A stretch of 36,565 nucleotides of DNA from an uncultured Prochlorococcus sp. Its GTDB lineage: Bacteria > Cyanobacteriota > Cyanobacteriia > PCC-6307 > Cyanobiaceae. The translations under genes and the position numbers were made by a program. Below the pieces are notes generated by a model. The model saw only the letters and a program-made list of their open reading frames with translations. It did no database searches and had not been told where the DNA came from. The DNA lies in the NCBI GenBank assembly GCA_902634795.1, contig CACPLK010000007.1:1-36565 (forward strand), in the 5' to 3' direction. This document shows, piece after piece, positions 14,427-22,387 of the stretch (the stretch's first letter is position 1; each line of letters begins with the position of its first letter).

Positions 14427-14755
14427 ATAGTCATACCAATGGAATAAAGCTATGAATTCATTTATGGACAGAAGATGGACATATTTAGTATTTAGGTAGG
14501 CCAACTCTAACGAATCTCTAAAATCTGCTTGAAACAAAAGACAAAATTTTTTGCATTTTAAATTGTTATCGATGACTTCATATATACCTTTGATATTTTT
14601 TTATCAATAAAAAACTAATAAATTAAACTAGCAGATCTACTTTTACTCTAATCAATGAATAGTAATCAAATTACACTGAAATATTTAATCTATTTAATCT
14701 TTTATGTGTCTTATAACTAGACCAATAACTAGACCAATCCGAGACAAGTGAGAGT

Positions 14756-15802
14756 TTAATTTTTGTATAAATCTTTTAGTAATTGATAAGCCTCGTTTAG
14801 TTTTCTCATTGTTTCGTTTGATCCTCCAGCGTCAGGATGATTGGCAAGAGCTTTTTCTTTATAGGAATCTCTAATAAACGAAAGGGTTAGAGATGATCCA
14901 GCCTTTGTTGGCAAGCCCAATAACTTAAGAGCACCATGGACAGTCATCGTAGACTCTAGCGTTTGGAATGAAGTTACATTTTGACTGCGTTTGAATTTAT
15001 TAACGAATCTGCGAATTAGCGTGGGAATTCTACTTCTTAGATTTTTAGCTGAAAAGGGATCTTCAAGCGCTCCTGCCAATATAACAACATCATCAAAAGT
15101 TACTGAATCGATTTTCCAATCACTGCAATATGAATTAAGCATTTTACAGGCCGCATTCCAGGTAAAAGGGATATTTTCTGTGCCATCGACATTTGGCCAG
15201 ATATCTCTAGCAAGCCATATCATTGAAGCCTCAATCACACTGTCAGTTGGTTTTTGACCATAAAGATAGATCCAATGTTTTTCTGCAGCATCTTTCGCTT
15301 TTAACAAATCATCAACATCAATAGTGGTTATTGAGGTATCTTCCATATTTTTAAAAATTTTATCTTTACTCAAACTCCTCTTTAGGTTTGTAGTTTGTTT
15401 TCTAATAAAACCTGGTAATTCAATGCCTGTGGAGACAGTATCTTGTTTATTACTTTGAACATCATTAGCTTTTACATCATTGACAGCTACATTTTTTATT
15501 TCGATATTCTTATTTCCAACTATAACAAGTGCTTTTTCTTTCTGGTTACAAATATCTATTCCATTTTGAGGCGATGAATAATCATTATTAGTATTATGAT
15601 TAAAATCTAGCTGTTTATTTTCAATTATATCCTCATCTAAATCATTAGATAAAATAACCTCTAATAATCTCTCGAAAACTAGTCCTCTAGCCCTAAATCC
15701 CCACTCTTTGCGAAGACGATCGACGCCATCAACTAGATCAATTGGTAAATCAATTGATATTCTCTTAACTTCCTTGCCATCCCCTTCTGTCACAAGATCC
15801 AT
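14756..15802 (-). CDS. J-domain protein with N-terminal ribbon-helix-helix-like region
   Basis: A 348-aa protein. Residues about 13-50 (KRISIDLPIDLVDGVDRLRKEWGF...) look like a CopG-type ribbon-helix-helix: a beta strand of alternating residues, then two helices. A low-complexity, Asn/Asp/Lys-rich linker (about 55-150) follows, then a helical middle domain with several Trp (about 155-270). The C-terminus (about 285-348) is a J domain: LKLLGLPTKAGSSLTLSFIRDSYKEKALANHPDAGG with the HPD tripeptide at 322-324, which stimulates DnaK-type Hsp70 ATPase. There is no Gly/Phe region or zinc finger, so it is a type III J protein. DNA binding is inferred. Divergent from the 62-aa gene. Confidence 0.8.
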   Translation of the reverse strand: MDLVTEGDGKEVKRISIDLPIDLVDGVDRLRKEWGFRARGLVFERLLEVILSNDLDEDIIENKQLDFNHNTNNDYSSPQNGIDICNQKEKALVIVGNKNIEIKNVAVNDVKANDVQSNKQDTVSTGIELPGFIRKQTTNLKRSLSKDKIFKNMEDTSITTIDVDDLLKAKDAAEKHWIYLYGQKPTDSVIEASMIWLARDIWPNVDGTENIPFTWNAACKMLNSYCSDWKIDSVTFDDVVILAGALEDPFSAKNLRSRIPTLIRRFVNKFKRSQNVTSFQTLESTMTVHGALKLLGLPTKAGSSLTLSFIRDSYKEKALANHPDAGGSNETMRKLNEAYQLLKDLYKN

Positions 15803-15984
15803 TTATCTACTCTTATATTAATAGCCTTTTTATCATCAACACACGTTTAGCTTTGAATTTATATAATTAATCTCTAATTGTAAAATATATTAGAATTTCA
15901 TTATATTATCTTAAAATTAAATTATGGCCACATCGATCAATATTATTTTGTATTATTTTTAAAGTTAATCAAATAGTAATCAAA

Positions 15985-16173
15985 ATGAATTTCTGCGATT
16001 CAGCCACAAACTGGAGTGAAAGAAAAAAATTTTTTCAAGCAAGAAAATTAAATTTTTTAATTTCTGTAAAAGAATCTTATGAAAGAAAACTTGCCGCAAT
16101 AACAGCCTCAATATCAAAACTTGAAGAACAAATAAATTCAACAAAACCTAATGTCGAAACTAAATCAACATAA
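15985..16173 (+). CDS. Small helical hypothetical protein, 62 aa
   Basis: MNFCDSATNWSERKKFFQARKLNF begins a highly helical peptide, with ERKLAAITASISKLEEQIN (about 35-53) as an evident coiled coil and a short polar tail. Composition and a regular heptad pattern support a real gene; it has the look of a conserved small protein of marine picocyanobacteria, but I know no function. It ends 8 bases before the convergent Ap4A phosphorylase gene. Confidence 0.75.
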   Translation: MNFCDSATNWSERKKFFQARKLNFLISVKESYERKLAAITASISKLEEQINSTKPNVETKST

Positions 16174-16181
16174 TATACTTC

Positions 16182-17018
16182 TTAAATGACATCCTTTAAT
16201 ATTCTTTCTGGACCAAATTTAATAAGAGTATCGATATCAGATCTTTTTGTTCCAAGAAAATAACCAGCGAAACCAAGAGCATTTATACTAAATCCATTTG
16301 AACTATCAGTTTTACGTGTGATAAGTGCTATCCACTTAGATGTTATGAGTAAATTATATGGTTTTGAAGGTTTATTAATTAAACCAATCTCACCTATATT
16401 CATTTCATTAACCATAGACTTATATGAGTTAAATAAATCATTCGAGCTGGAGTCTTTATTTTTATTTCTTACTCTAATTGAAACACAATGTGAAATTTCA
16501 GAATTGGTATCAAGCTCGTTGTTTAATAAAGAGCAAAACCAATTATATCTAGGGCAAATACTTTCATTATAATGCCTGGGTAATAATTGAAAATGACGAT
16601 GAGGTTGACTAGCACCAGAGGCTTTACTACTATTAAAAAACCATAAACCTGAAGTATCATTATCAACATTAAGAATGGCTTCAAAATCATTTTCTGTAAG
16701 CCAGCCATTTTGTGGTTTCCAGCTATTTGTTATCAATAACATATGCCCTATTTGTACTGGATATTTATTTAATATTAATGTATGATTATCATTTATTTGC
16801 TGTATTTCTAATCTAGTATCCCATGGGATAAACGGATTACGTTTAGGACCATATTCTCTTAAATATTTGGGTAAGGGACTTTTGAGTAAACGAAGCTCAA
16901 AATCACAACATAATTCACTAGATTCATATTTTATAGTATTAAGAGGAATTACAGCCCCGCTATTTACAGCTTTTCTACTAATCTCCAACGCTTTTGACCA
17001 TAAAGATTCGCTCTTCAC
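16182..17018 (-). CDS. Ap4A phosphorylase (ATP adenylyltransferase, Apa2-like)
   Basis: A 278-aa HIT-superfamily (GalT branch) enzyme that splits diadenosine tetraphosphate with phosphate into ATP and ADP. The catalytic motif QPHRHFQLLPR has His140 and His142, with SGASQ just before it as in the yeast Apa1/Apa2 and cyanobacterial group. NPFIPWDTRL (about 61-70) and HTLILNKYPVQIGHMLLITN (about 79-98) match the N-terminal domain, and PYNLLITSKWIALI the C-terminal domain. Length fits the bacterial form. Convergent with the 62-aa gene and preceded by a long structured intergenic region. Confidence 0.88.
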   Translation of the reverse strand: MKSESLWSKALEISRKAVNSGAVIPLNTIKYESSELCCDFELRLLKSPLPKYLREYGPKRNPFIPWDTRLEIQQINDNHTLILNKYPVQIGHMLLITNSWKPQNGWLTENDFEAILNVDNDTSGLWFFNSSKASGASQPHRHFQLLPRHYNESICPRYNWFCSLLNNELDTNSEISHCVSIRVRNKNKDSSSNDLFNSYKSMVNEMNIGEIGLINKPSKPYNLLITSKWIALITRKTDSSNGFSINALGFAGYFLGTKRSDIDTLIKFGPERILKDVI

Positions 17019-17159
17019 CTCAAATAGACCTTTGAAAATTAATGTTTATTGATTATATAAGTAATTATCTATAAATTTAAAATTTAAATAAAAGCTTATT
17101 AACCAATTACTAATCAATAAAAGAAAAAACTGAAAGAACATATTAAATTTTCTAGAAAT

Positions 17160-17297
17160 CATGGAATTAATGCCTGATAAGCCGATCAACGCATGAATGA
17201 TGAATTGCTTGCAGATAATTGGTATGGCCGCTCTGGAGACGATTAGCGGGCTCATAGAGACCACTTGTTCCGACACCAGAACTCTTTTTATTTTTTA
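17160..17297 (+). ncRNA. Candidate structured small RNA
   Basis: A non-protein stretch with raised G+C against its flanks. Seen: a composite stem from TGGT-ATG-GCC-GCT (17220-17232) and AGC-GGC-CAT-ACCA (17245-17263, with a bulged G17248, T17252 and AGAG 17256-17259), 13 pairs in all; a smaller hairpin TGAT/ATCA near 17174-17189; and GTTC/GAAC (about 17268-17283) followed by a T-rich tail (17285-17297), as in an intrinsic terminator. Strand is chosen from the T-run; boundaries are approximate. I cannot match it to a named RNA (6S/Yfr7 or another Yfr are possibilities). Confidence 0.4.
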
Positions 17298-17303
17298 TCA
17301 AAG

Positions 17304-17329
17304 TCAATTCAAATAAGTTTTTGAATTGA
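17304..17329. repeat. Inverted repeat, 10-bp perfect stem
   Basis: TCAATTCAAA (17304-17313) and TTTGAATTGA (17320-17329) with a 6-base loop. It lies just after the T-rich tail of the candidate RNA and about 200 bases before the 75-aa gene. It is AT-rich, so the stem is weak. It could be an operator or a back-up terminator. Confidence 0.45.
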
Positions 17330-17527
17330 AAAAGATAAAAAAGGAAAAATTCGTGAATTCTTTTTTAAATCACTATTCGCCCGTAATCGTTTGCACTGCA
17401 GAGGTTTTTGGATAACACAGGAAAAATCAAATTTATCAATTTGCAAAATAGTTTCAGTTTATTGGCAAATAAGGTTGACGAAAGCAGGGGGGAAAGAGGT
17501 AAAACCTCATTCAGTAATGTCTCCTCA

Positions 17528-17755
17528 ATGGATTGGGACTTTTCTGAAGACGAAGCTTTTTTAGCTCTATGCGATGCGTTTCGCGAGAGCGGAGAAACAT
17601 CTGCAATGGAATTTTTGGCAACGGGTGAGGGTGCTTTTCACTTTCAGGAATTAACTCAAAATGCTGCTGGCGAGGGCATTGATTTAAGTGACTCTGAATC
17701 AATGGCTGAGTTTCAGATGGAAGTATTAGAAACTATCGATGAAATGAATAACTAA
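17528..17755 (+). CDS. Small acidic hypothetical protein, 75 aa
   Basis: From ATG at 17528 the protein is MDWDFSEDEAFLALCDAF..., very acidic, helical, with ESGETSAMEFLATGEGAFHFQELTQ and the end LETIDEMNN. Base composition is clearly less AT-rich than the neighbouring small ORFs, suggesting a constrained, possibly well-expressed gene. An in-frame TTG at 17408 would give 115 aa, but its extra 40 residues have a different, basic composition and hold a hairpin-forming stretch, so I prefer the ATG. No Shine-Dalgarno sequence sits at the right distance. It ends 34 bases before the convergent metH. Function unknown. Confidence 0.75.
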   Translation: MDWDFSEDEAFLALCDAFRESGETSAMEFLATGEGAFHFQELTQNAAGEGIDLSDSESMAEFQMEVLETIDEMNN

Positions 17756-17789
17756 TTTTCTAAATTAATATCTAAAATGTGAAAGATAT

Positions 17790-20700
17790 TTAAACACCAA
17801 AGTATTTAGCTACTGGGTGTAATGCAACAATAGCAGTTGTACTTTGTTCAGGATGAAGTTGCTCACTTTCATCCATAGAGATATTAATTTTTTCAGCGTC
17901 AAGCCATATCAATTGTTTTCTAGAATCTGAAACTTCAGGACAAGAAGGATAGCCAAAAGAATAACGGCATCCTCGATATTTAACATCTAAGATATCTTTT
18001 ATATTATCTGGTTCACAGTCATCAAATCCACATTCAATCCTAATAATAGAATGTATATATTCAGCAAGTGCTTCTGCTAGCTGGACTGTCAAACCATGAA
18101 AAAATAGATAATCTGAGTAGGAATCTTGACTAAATAATTTTTGAGAATATTCACTAGCTGATTCTCCCATTGTTACAGCCTGCATTGGCAAATAATCTGT
18201 AGGCTGATTGTTATTTAAGTCATTATAAAAATCTGCAATACAAAATCTTTTTCCAGATCTTTGCCTAGGTAATAAAAAATCACCTAAAAGGCTTTGGTGA
18301 TCTTTATCATATACTTTTAAATTATTACCAACTCTACCACAAGGAAAATATCCATACACTAATGATGGATTAATAAGCTTTTCATTTATTATTTTATTCA
18401 TCCAGTAATCTAACTTCGGTTCTGCCTTCTTAAGTAAATAGTCCTTATACTCAGAAGCAGACATCTGCTTGGAACGTTTCATTTGCCATTGGCCTGCAAA
18501 TAAAGCATTACGATCTAAGAATTTATAAACTTTAGTTATGTCTATATCTTTTTCTAATAAAATTCTTGGACCTATGAATGGTGGTTTAATAGGATCTATT
18601 TGTGATATATCTTTTGATCTTGAGGTATCTTCTATAGGCTTATCTTTTAATTTGTTGATATTAATTTTACTATCATTATTGATAATTTTATAATTACCAA
18701 TTGTGATACCATCAGGAGCACCTTCTTTAAAGCCTGAAAAATTATCCCAATTATTTAATTCCTTTGCTTTCATATATGAATCCATAAATTTTAAATCTGT
18801 AAAAGCATCTTTACCGTAAATAACTTTCCCTTTATAAACACTTGCACAATCTTGATTAACAAATTTTGGGGTCAGTGCAGCTCCTCCAAGAATAATAGGC
18901 ACAGATATATCTTCTTCATTTAATGCTATAAGATTATCTTTCATAAATGCAGTTGATTTAACTAGTAGTCCACTCATGGCAATACAATCGGCGTTATGCT
19001 CTTTCTGAGCATTAATTATTGAATTGACTTCTTGCTTAATTCCTAAATTAATAACTTCATAACCGTTATTTGATAAAATTATATCTACTAGATTTTTACC
19101 AATATCATGAACATCACCCTTAACTGTAGCGATAATAAATTTTCCTTTTGATTGATTAACCTCAGATTTATCCATAAAATCCTCTAAATATGAGACAGCA
19201 AATTTCATTGTTTCCGCGGATTGGAGAACAAAGGGTAATTGCATTTGACCCGACCCAAATAATTCACCAACTACTTTCATGCCATCTAATAAATATTCAT
19301 TAATTATTGCCAAAGGTTTATATTTCTTTAATGCGAAATCAAGATTTGAATGTAAATTAGTTTTTTCACCATCAATAATATGATTCTTTAGTTTTTCTTC
19401 TATTGGTAATTTAATGTCATCAGTATTAGTACTTTTATTTAAAAGTGTCTTTGAATCATCAAAATAACTAGTTAAAGTTGTTAAAGGATCATATGTACAT
19501 ACTTTATTTTCAAATATTCTTCTATCATAAATAAGATCCATGCAAATTTTTATCTCTTCTTCACTTATTTTGTTTAGAGGTAAAATCTTGGAAGGAGAAA
19601 CAATTGCAGAATCAAGACCGGCCTTAATTGCCTCATTAAGAAAGATAGAATTAAGAACAATTCTTGCACTAGAAGATAAACCAAAACTTACATTTGAAAT
19701 TCCAAGGATTAAATGAACTTCTGGATGTTTACCTTTTATTAACTTAATTGCTTTTATAGTTTCTAAACCATTCTTTCTATCTTCTTCTAATCCTGTTGAG
19801 ATAGGTAATGCTAGCGGATCATAAAAAAGTTCATAAGATTTTATTCCAGAATCAGTCGCATCCTTAAAGGCTCTTGTTGCTATTTCTGCTTTTTTATCAG
19901 CAGATCTAGCCATTCCATCTTCGTCAATTGTTCCGATTACGACTGCTGACCCGTATCGTTTAGCAAGATCAATTACTTTATAGAATCTATCTGGTCCATC
20001 CTCATAATTAGTAGAATTTAAAATACATTTTCCGCCAGCATGTTTTAGCCCACTCTCCATTTTTTCAAAATCTGTTGAATCAAGCATTAAAGGCAAATTA
20101 ATATTATTAACAAGTCTTTTGACTAACATAGACATATCTTCGATCCCATTTCTTCCAACAAAATCTACATTTACATCTAATACATGAGCATTTTCCTTCA
20201 GTTGAGATTTTGCAATTCCAACAAGTCCGTCCCAATCCTCATCGTTTAGGAGTTCTCTTACTTTTTTAGATCCACTAGCATTTAATCTCTCACCTACGAT
20301 CAAGAAAGAGTTATCTTGCACATAAGGAATAGACTCATATATTGATGATGCAGCAGGAATTATAGATCTTTCTTTTGAAAGAGTATCCAATCTTTGCTCA
20401 GAACATAAAAGCTCTTTAGATAAATCTGAAAGTTGCTTAATATGTTCCGGTCTAGTTCCACAACAACCTCCAATTAGTTGAACTCCTAAATCATTAATAA
20501 AATGACTAAGTTGGAACTTAAGTTCCATTGGAGTTAATCGATAATGAGCCTTGCCACCTACATTCTCTGGAAGGCCTGCATTTGGTATACAACTTATATG
20601 AAATGGTGAATGTTGCGATAAATATTTAATATGATCTTTCATCTCTTCCGGGCCAGTTGCACAATTGAGGCCCAAAATGTCAATATTAAATGGCTCAAGT

Positions 20701-21338
20701 ATTGTTGTAATAGAAGAAATATCACTACCAATAAGCATCTGGCCGGTGGTTTCCATGGTTACCGACACCATTAATGGAATTCTCTTTCCAGAACCAATAG
20801 CTTCATTTACGCTTTGCAGAGCAGCCTTGATTTGAAGGACATCTTGGCAAGTTTCAATAATAAAAAGATCAATTCCACCTTCAATTAGTGCTTTAGCTTG
20901 CTCGAGATAAGAATTTTTTAGCTCATCAAAACTGATATGTCCTAGGGTTGGTAGTTTGGTTGTTGGTCCAATAGATCCAGCAACAAATCGTGGTTTTTCC
21001 TCTGATTGATATTTATTTGCGACATTTCTTGCTATTTGTGCTGCTTTTAAATTGATCTCATAAGCTTTATTACCAATTCCATATTCATCTAGAACAATTG
21101 AAGTAGCACCAAATGTATTTGTTTCGATTACATCACAACCTGCATTTAAAAATGATTCATGTACTTTTTCGACGCTGGAGACTGATGTCAATACAAGGTT
21201 TTCATTACAACCTTCTAATGAAGCTCCGCCATAGTCATCTGCATTAAGTTGTTGATCTTGCAGAGAAGTGCCGGTAGCGCCATCAAAGACTAATATCGGT
21301 CTCTTTTCAGAGTTGAGATAGCCTAAAAAATCAGTCAT
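17790..21338 (-). CDS. metH: Cobalamin-dependent methionine synthase
   Basis: At 1182 aa, all four MetH modules are present. The homocysteine domain (about 1-310) has the zinc Cys motif GGCCGTRPEH near 290. The methyltetrahydrofolate (pterin) domain (about 345-600) contains LIVGERLNASGSKK and DVNVD. The B12 cap and Rossmann domain (about 640-880) has GDVHDIGKN, whose His (about 743) is the lower axial cobalt ligand. The AdoMet reactivation domain (about 900-1180) has RYSFGYPSCPE. It transfers a methyl group from methyl-THF via cobalamin to homocysteine. Downstream of ilvE by 63 bases, likely co-transcribed. No metE was seen, and I recognised no cobalamin riboswitch in the short leader. Confidence 0.98.
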   Translation of the reverse strand: MTDFLGYLNSEKRPILVFDGATGTSLQDQQLNADDYGGASLEGCNENLVLTSVSSVEKVHESFLNAGCDVIETNTFGATSIVLDEYGIGNKAYEINLKAAQIARNVANKYQSEEKPRFVAGSIGPTTKLPTLGHISFDELKNSYLEQAKALIEGGIDLFIIETCQDVLQIKAALQSVNEAIGSGKRIPLMVSVTMETTGQMLIGSDISSITTILEPFNIDILGLNCATGPEEMKDHIKYLSQHSPFHISCIPNAGLPENVGGKAHYRLTPMELKFQLSHFINDLGVQLIGGCCGTRPEHIKQLSDLSKELLCSEQRLDTLSKERSIIPAASSIYESIPYVQDNSFLIVGERLNASGSKKVRELLNDEDWDGLVGIAKSQLKENAHVLDVNVDFVGRNGIEDMSMLVKRLVNNINLPLMLDSTDFEKMESGLKHAGGKCILNSTNYEDGPDRFYKVIDLAKRYGSAVVIGTIDEDGMARSADKKAEIATRAFKDATDSGIKSYELFYDPLALPISTGLEEDRKNGLETIKAIKLIKGKHPEVHLILGISNVSFGLSSSARIVLNSIFLNEAIKAGLDSAIVSPSKILPLNKISEEEIKICMDLIYDRRIFENKVCTYDPLTTLTSYFDDSKTLLNKSTNTDDIKLPIEEKLKNHIIDGEKTNLHSNLDFALKKYKPLAIINEYLLDGMKVVGELFGSGQMQLPFVLQSAETMKFAVSYLEDFMDKSEVNQSKGKFIIATVKGDVHDIGKNLVDIILSNNGYEVINLGIKQEVNSIINAQKEHNADCIAMSGLLVKSTAFMKDNLIALNEEDISVPIILGGAALTPKFVNQDCASVYKGKVIYGKDAFTDLKFMDSYMKAKELNNWDNFSGFKEGAPDGITIGNYKIINNDSKININKLKDKPIEDTSRSKDISQIDPIKPPFIGPRILLEKDIDITKVYKFLDRNALFAGQWQMKRSKQMSASEYKDYLLKKAEPKLDYWMNKIINEKLINPSLVYGYFPCGRVGNNLKVYDKDHQSLLGDFLLPRQRSGKRFCIADFYNDLNNNQPTDYLPMQAVTMGESASEYSQKLFSQDSYSDYLFFHGLTVQLAEALAEYIHSIIRIECGFDDCEPDNIKDILDVKYRGCRYSFGYPSCPEVSDSRKQLIWLDAEKINISMDESEQLHPEQSTTAIVALHPVAKYFGV

Positions 21339-21401
21339 AAATTATATATTTAACTTATAAAAATGAAAATCATTAATTTAAATAAGTTATACAATCTTAT
21401 T

Positions 21402-22316
21402 TTAATCTATATGTACACGTTTAACCCAATTTTCATATTCAGGATCTAAACCTTCTGTAATTTTAGTCAACTTCGTTCTCAATGAATTCATTATTGGCAT
21501 ATCTTTGCTCATTGATGTAGTTTCAATCATTTTTACAGGGGTAATTTTTGCCGCGGTTCCTGTAAGGAATACTTCATCAGATATGAACAATTCTGTTTTA
21601 TCTACTGGTCTTTCAATAACTTTTAAACCATCTTTTTTTGCCAGTTCTATAACACTTGAACGAGTTATACCTTCAAGTATATCTTGATCAACACCAGGTG
21701 TAATTAATTCACCATTACGTACTATAAAAATGTTCATACCACTGGCTTCACTTATTTTACCTTGACTATTTAATAATAGTGCTTCATCAAATCCACTTTT
21801 TACTGCTTCAGTTTTGGCTAAGGAGCTAGTGATATAAGCTCCACTAATTTTGCCTCTTAAAGGAAGTGAGTTGTCCTGTTGACGAGTCCAGCTACTAACG
21901 CGACAAGTAACCCCATCAGGTGATAGATAATCACCTAGTTCTATCCCATAAATAAAGAAATTAGTTTCTATATTATGCAACCTTGGTGCAATTCCTAAGT
22001 CACTAGTATATACAAATGGTCTGATGTATACAGGTTGAGTCGGTTTGTTTTTAACAAGAAATATTTCAAGAGACTTTAATACAAAATCCTCATCTAATTC
22101 AGTCATCAAAAATCTAGCACTTTGACATAATCTTTTTGCGTGTTTGTCTGCTCTAAATAATAAAAATGATTTACTATTATTTGGATCAGGAATAGCCCGC
22201 ATTCCTCCAAAAGCTGCTGTTCCATAATGAAGTGCATGAGTAGCTATAGATAGCTTCGCCTCATTAAATGGGATACATTGCCCTTCAAACCAAGCGAATG
22301 GAAGAAAATTATGCAT
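21402..22316 (-). CDS. ilvE: Branched-chain amino acid aminotransferase
   Basis: Fold-type IV PLP enzyme of 304 aa, the normal size. Seen: WFEGQCIPFNEAKLSIATHALHYGTAAFGGMR (about 9-40), RGKISGAY with Lys156 as the likely Schiff-base lysine, and EALLLNSQGKISEASGMNIFIV and DEVFLTGTAAKITPV (about 248-262) binding the cofactor phosphate. It interconverts Leu/Ile/Val and their keto acids. A D-amino acid aminotransferase or 4-amino-4-deoxychorismate lyase would be shorter and lack the LHYG-GGMR pattern. Divergent from cobN across 71 bases and upstream of metH. Confidence 0.95.
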   Translation of the reverse strand: MHNFLPFAWFEGQCIPFNEAKLSIATHALHYGTAAFGGMRAIPDPNNSKSFLLFRADKHAKRLCQSARFLMTELDEDFVLKSLEIFLVKNKPTQPVYIRPFVYTSDLGIAPRLHNIETNFFIYGIELGDYLSPDGVTCRVSSWTRQQDNSLPLRGKISGAYITSSLAKTEAVKSGFDEALLLNSQGKISEASGMNIFIVRNGELITPGVDQDILEGITRSSVIELAKKDGLKVIERPVDKTELFISDEVFLTGTAAKITPVKMIETTSMSKDMPIMNSLRTKLTKITEGLDPEYENWVKRVHID

Positions 22317-22387
22317 TATTAGTTCCAGCTAAGATGAAAACAATCAGCATTTCAGTTTTTACTGCTCTTATCACACATAATAAATGA

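Larger units (their letters stand above)
14047..14755. other. 709-base gap without a protein gene
   Basis: The largest gene-free gap here, in a window where most core genes are a few bases to about 100 apart. It holds the repeat-rich pheT 3' end (14053-14120), a tRNA-arm-like stretch (about 14170-14220), the perfect 21-bp hairpin (14376-14426), and a final AT-rich 150 bases with a T-run near 14601. No open frame of note was found on either strand. It may carry a small RNA or a decayed gene. Confidence 0.55.
17019..17527. other. 509-base gap containing a candidate small RNA
   Basis: The left part (17019-17155) is very AT-rich. The middle (17160-17297) is clearly less AT-rich and structured (see the ncRNA entry). 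Then comes the inverted repeat 17304-17329, and a further stretch of mixed composition (17380-17527) that forms the leader of the 75-aa gene. That stretch is open in frame back to a TTG at 17408, but its composition (poly-G run, hairpin 17496-17508) reads as leader rather than protein. Confidence 0.5.

Noticed and set aside
17046-17276. 76-codon minus-strand frame starting with GTG
   Set aside because: It crosses the structured, less AT-rich part and then becomes poly-Phe/Leu/Ile from AT-rich DNA; the composition shift in mid-frame argues for a non-coding RNA region instead.
17408-17527. TTG-started N-terminal extension of the 75-aa protein
   Set aside because: The extension has a poly-G run, a hairpin and a basic composition unlike the acidic rest; ATG at 17528 is preferred.
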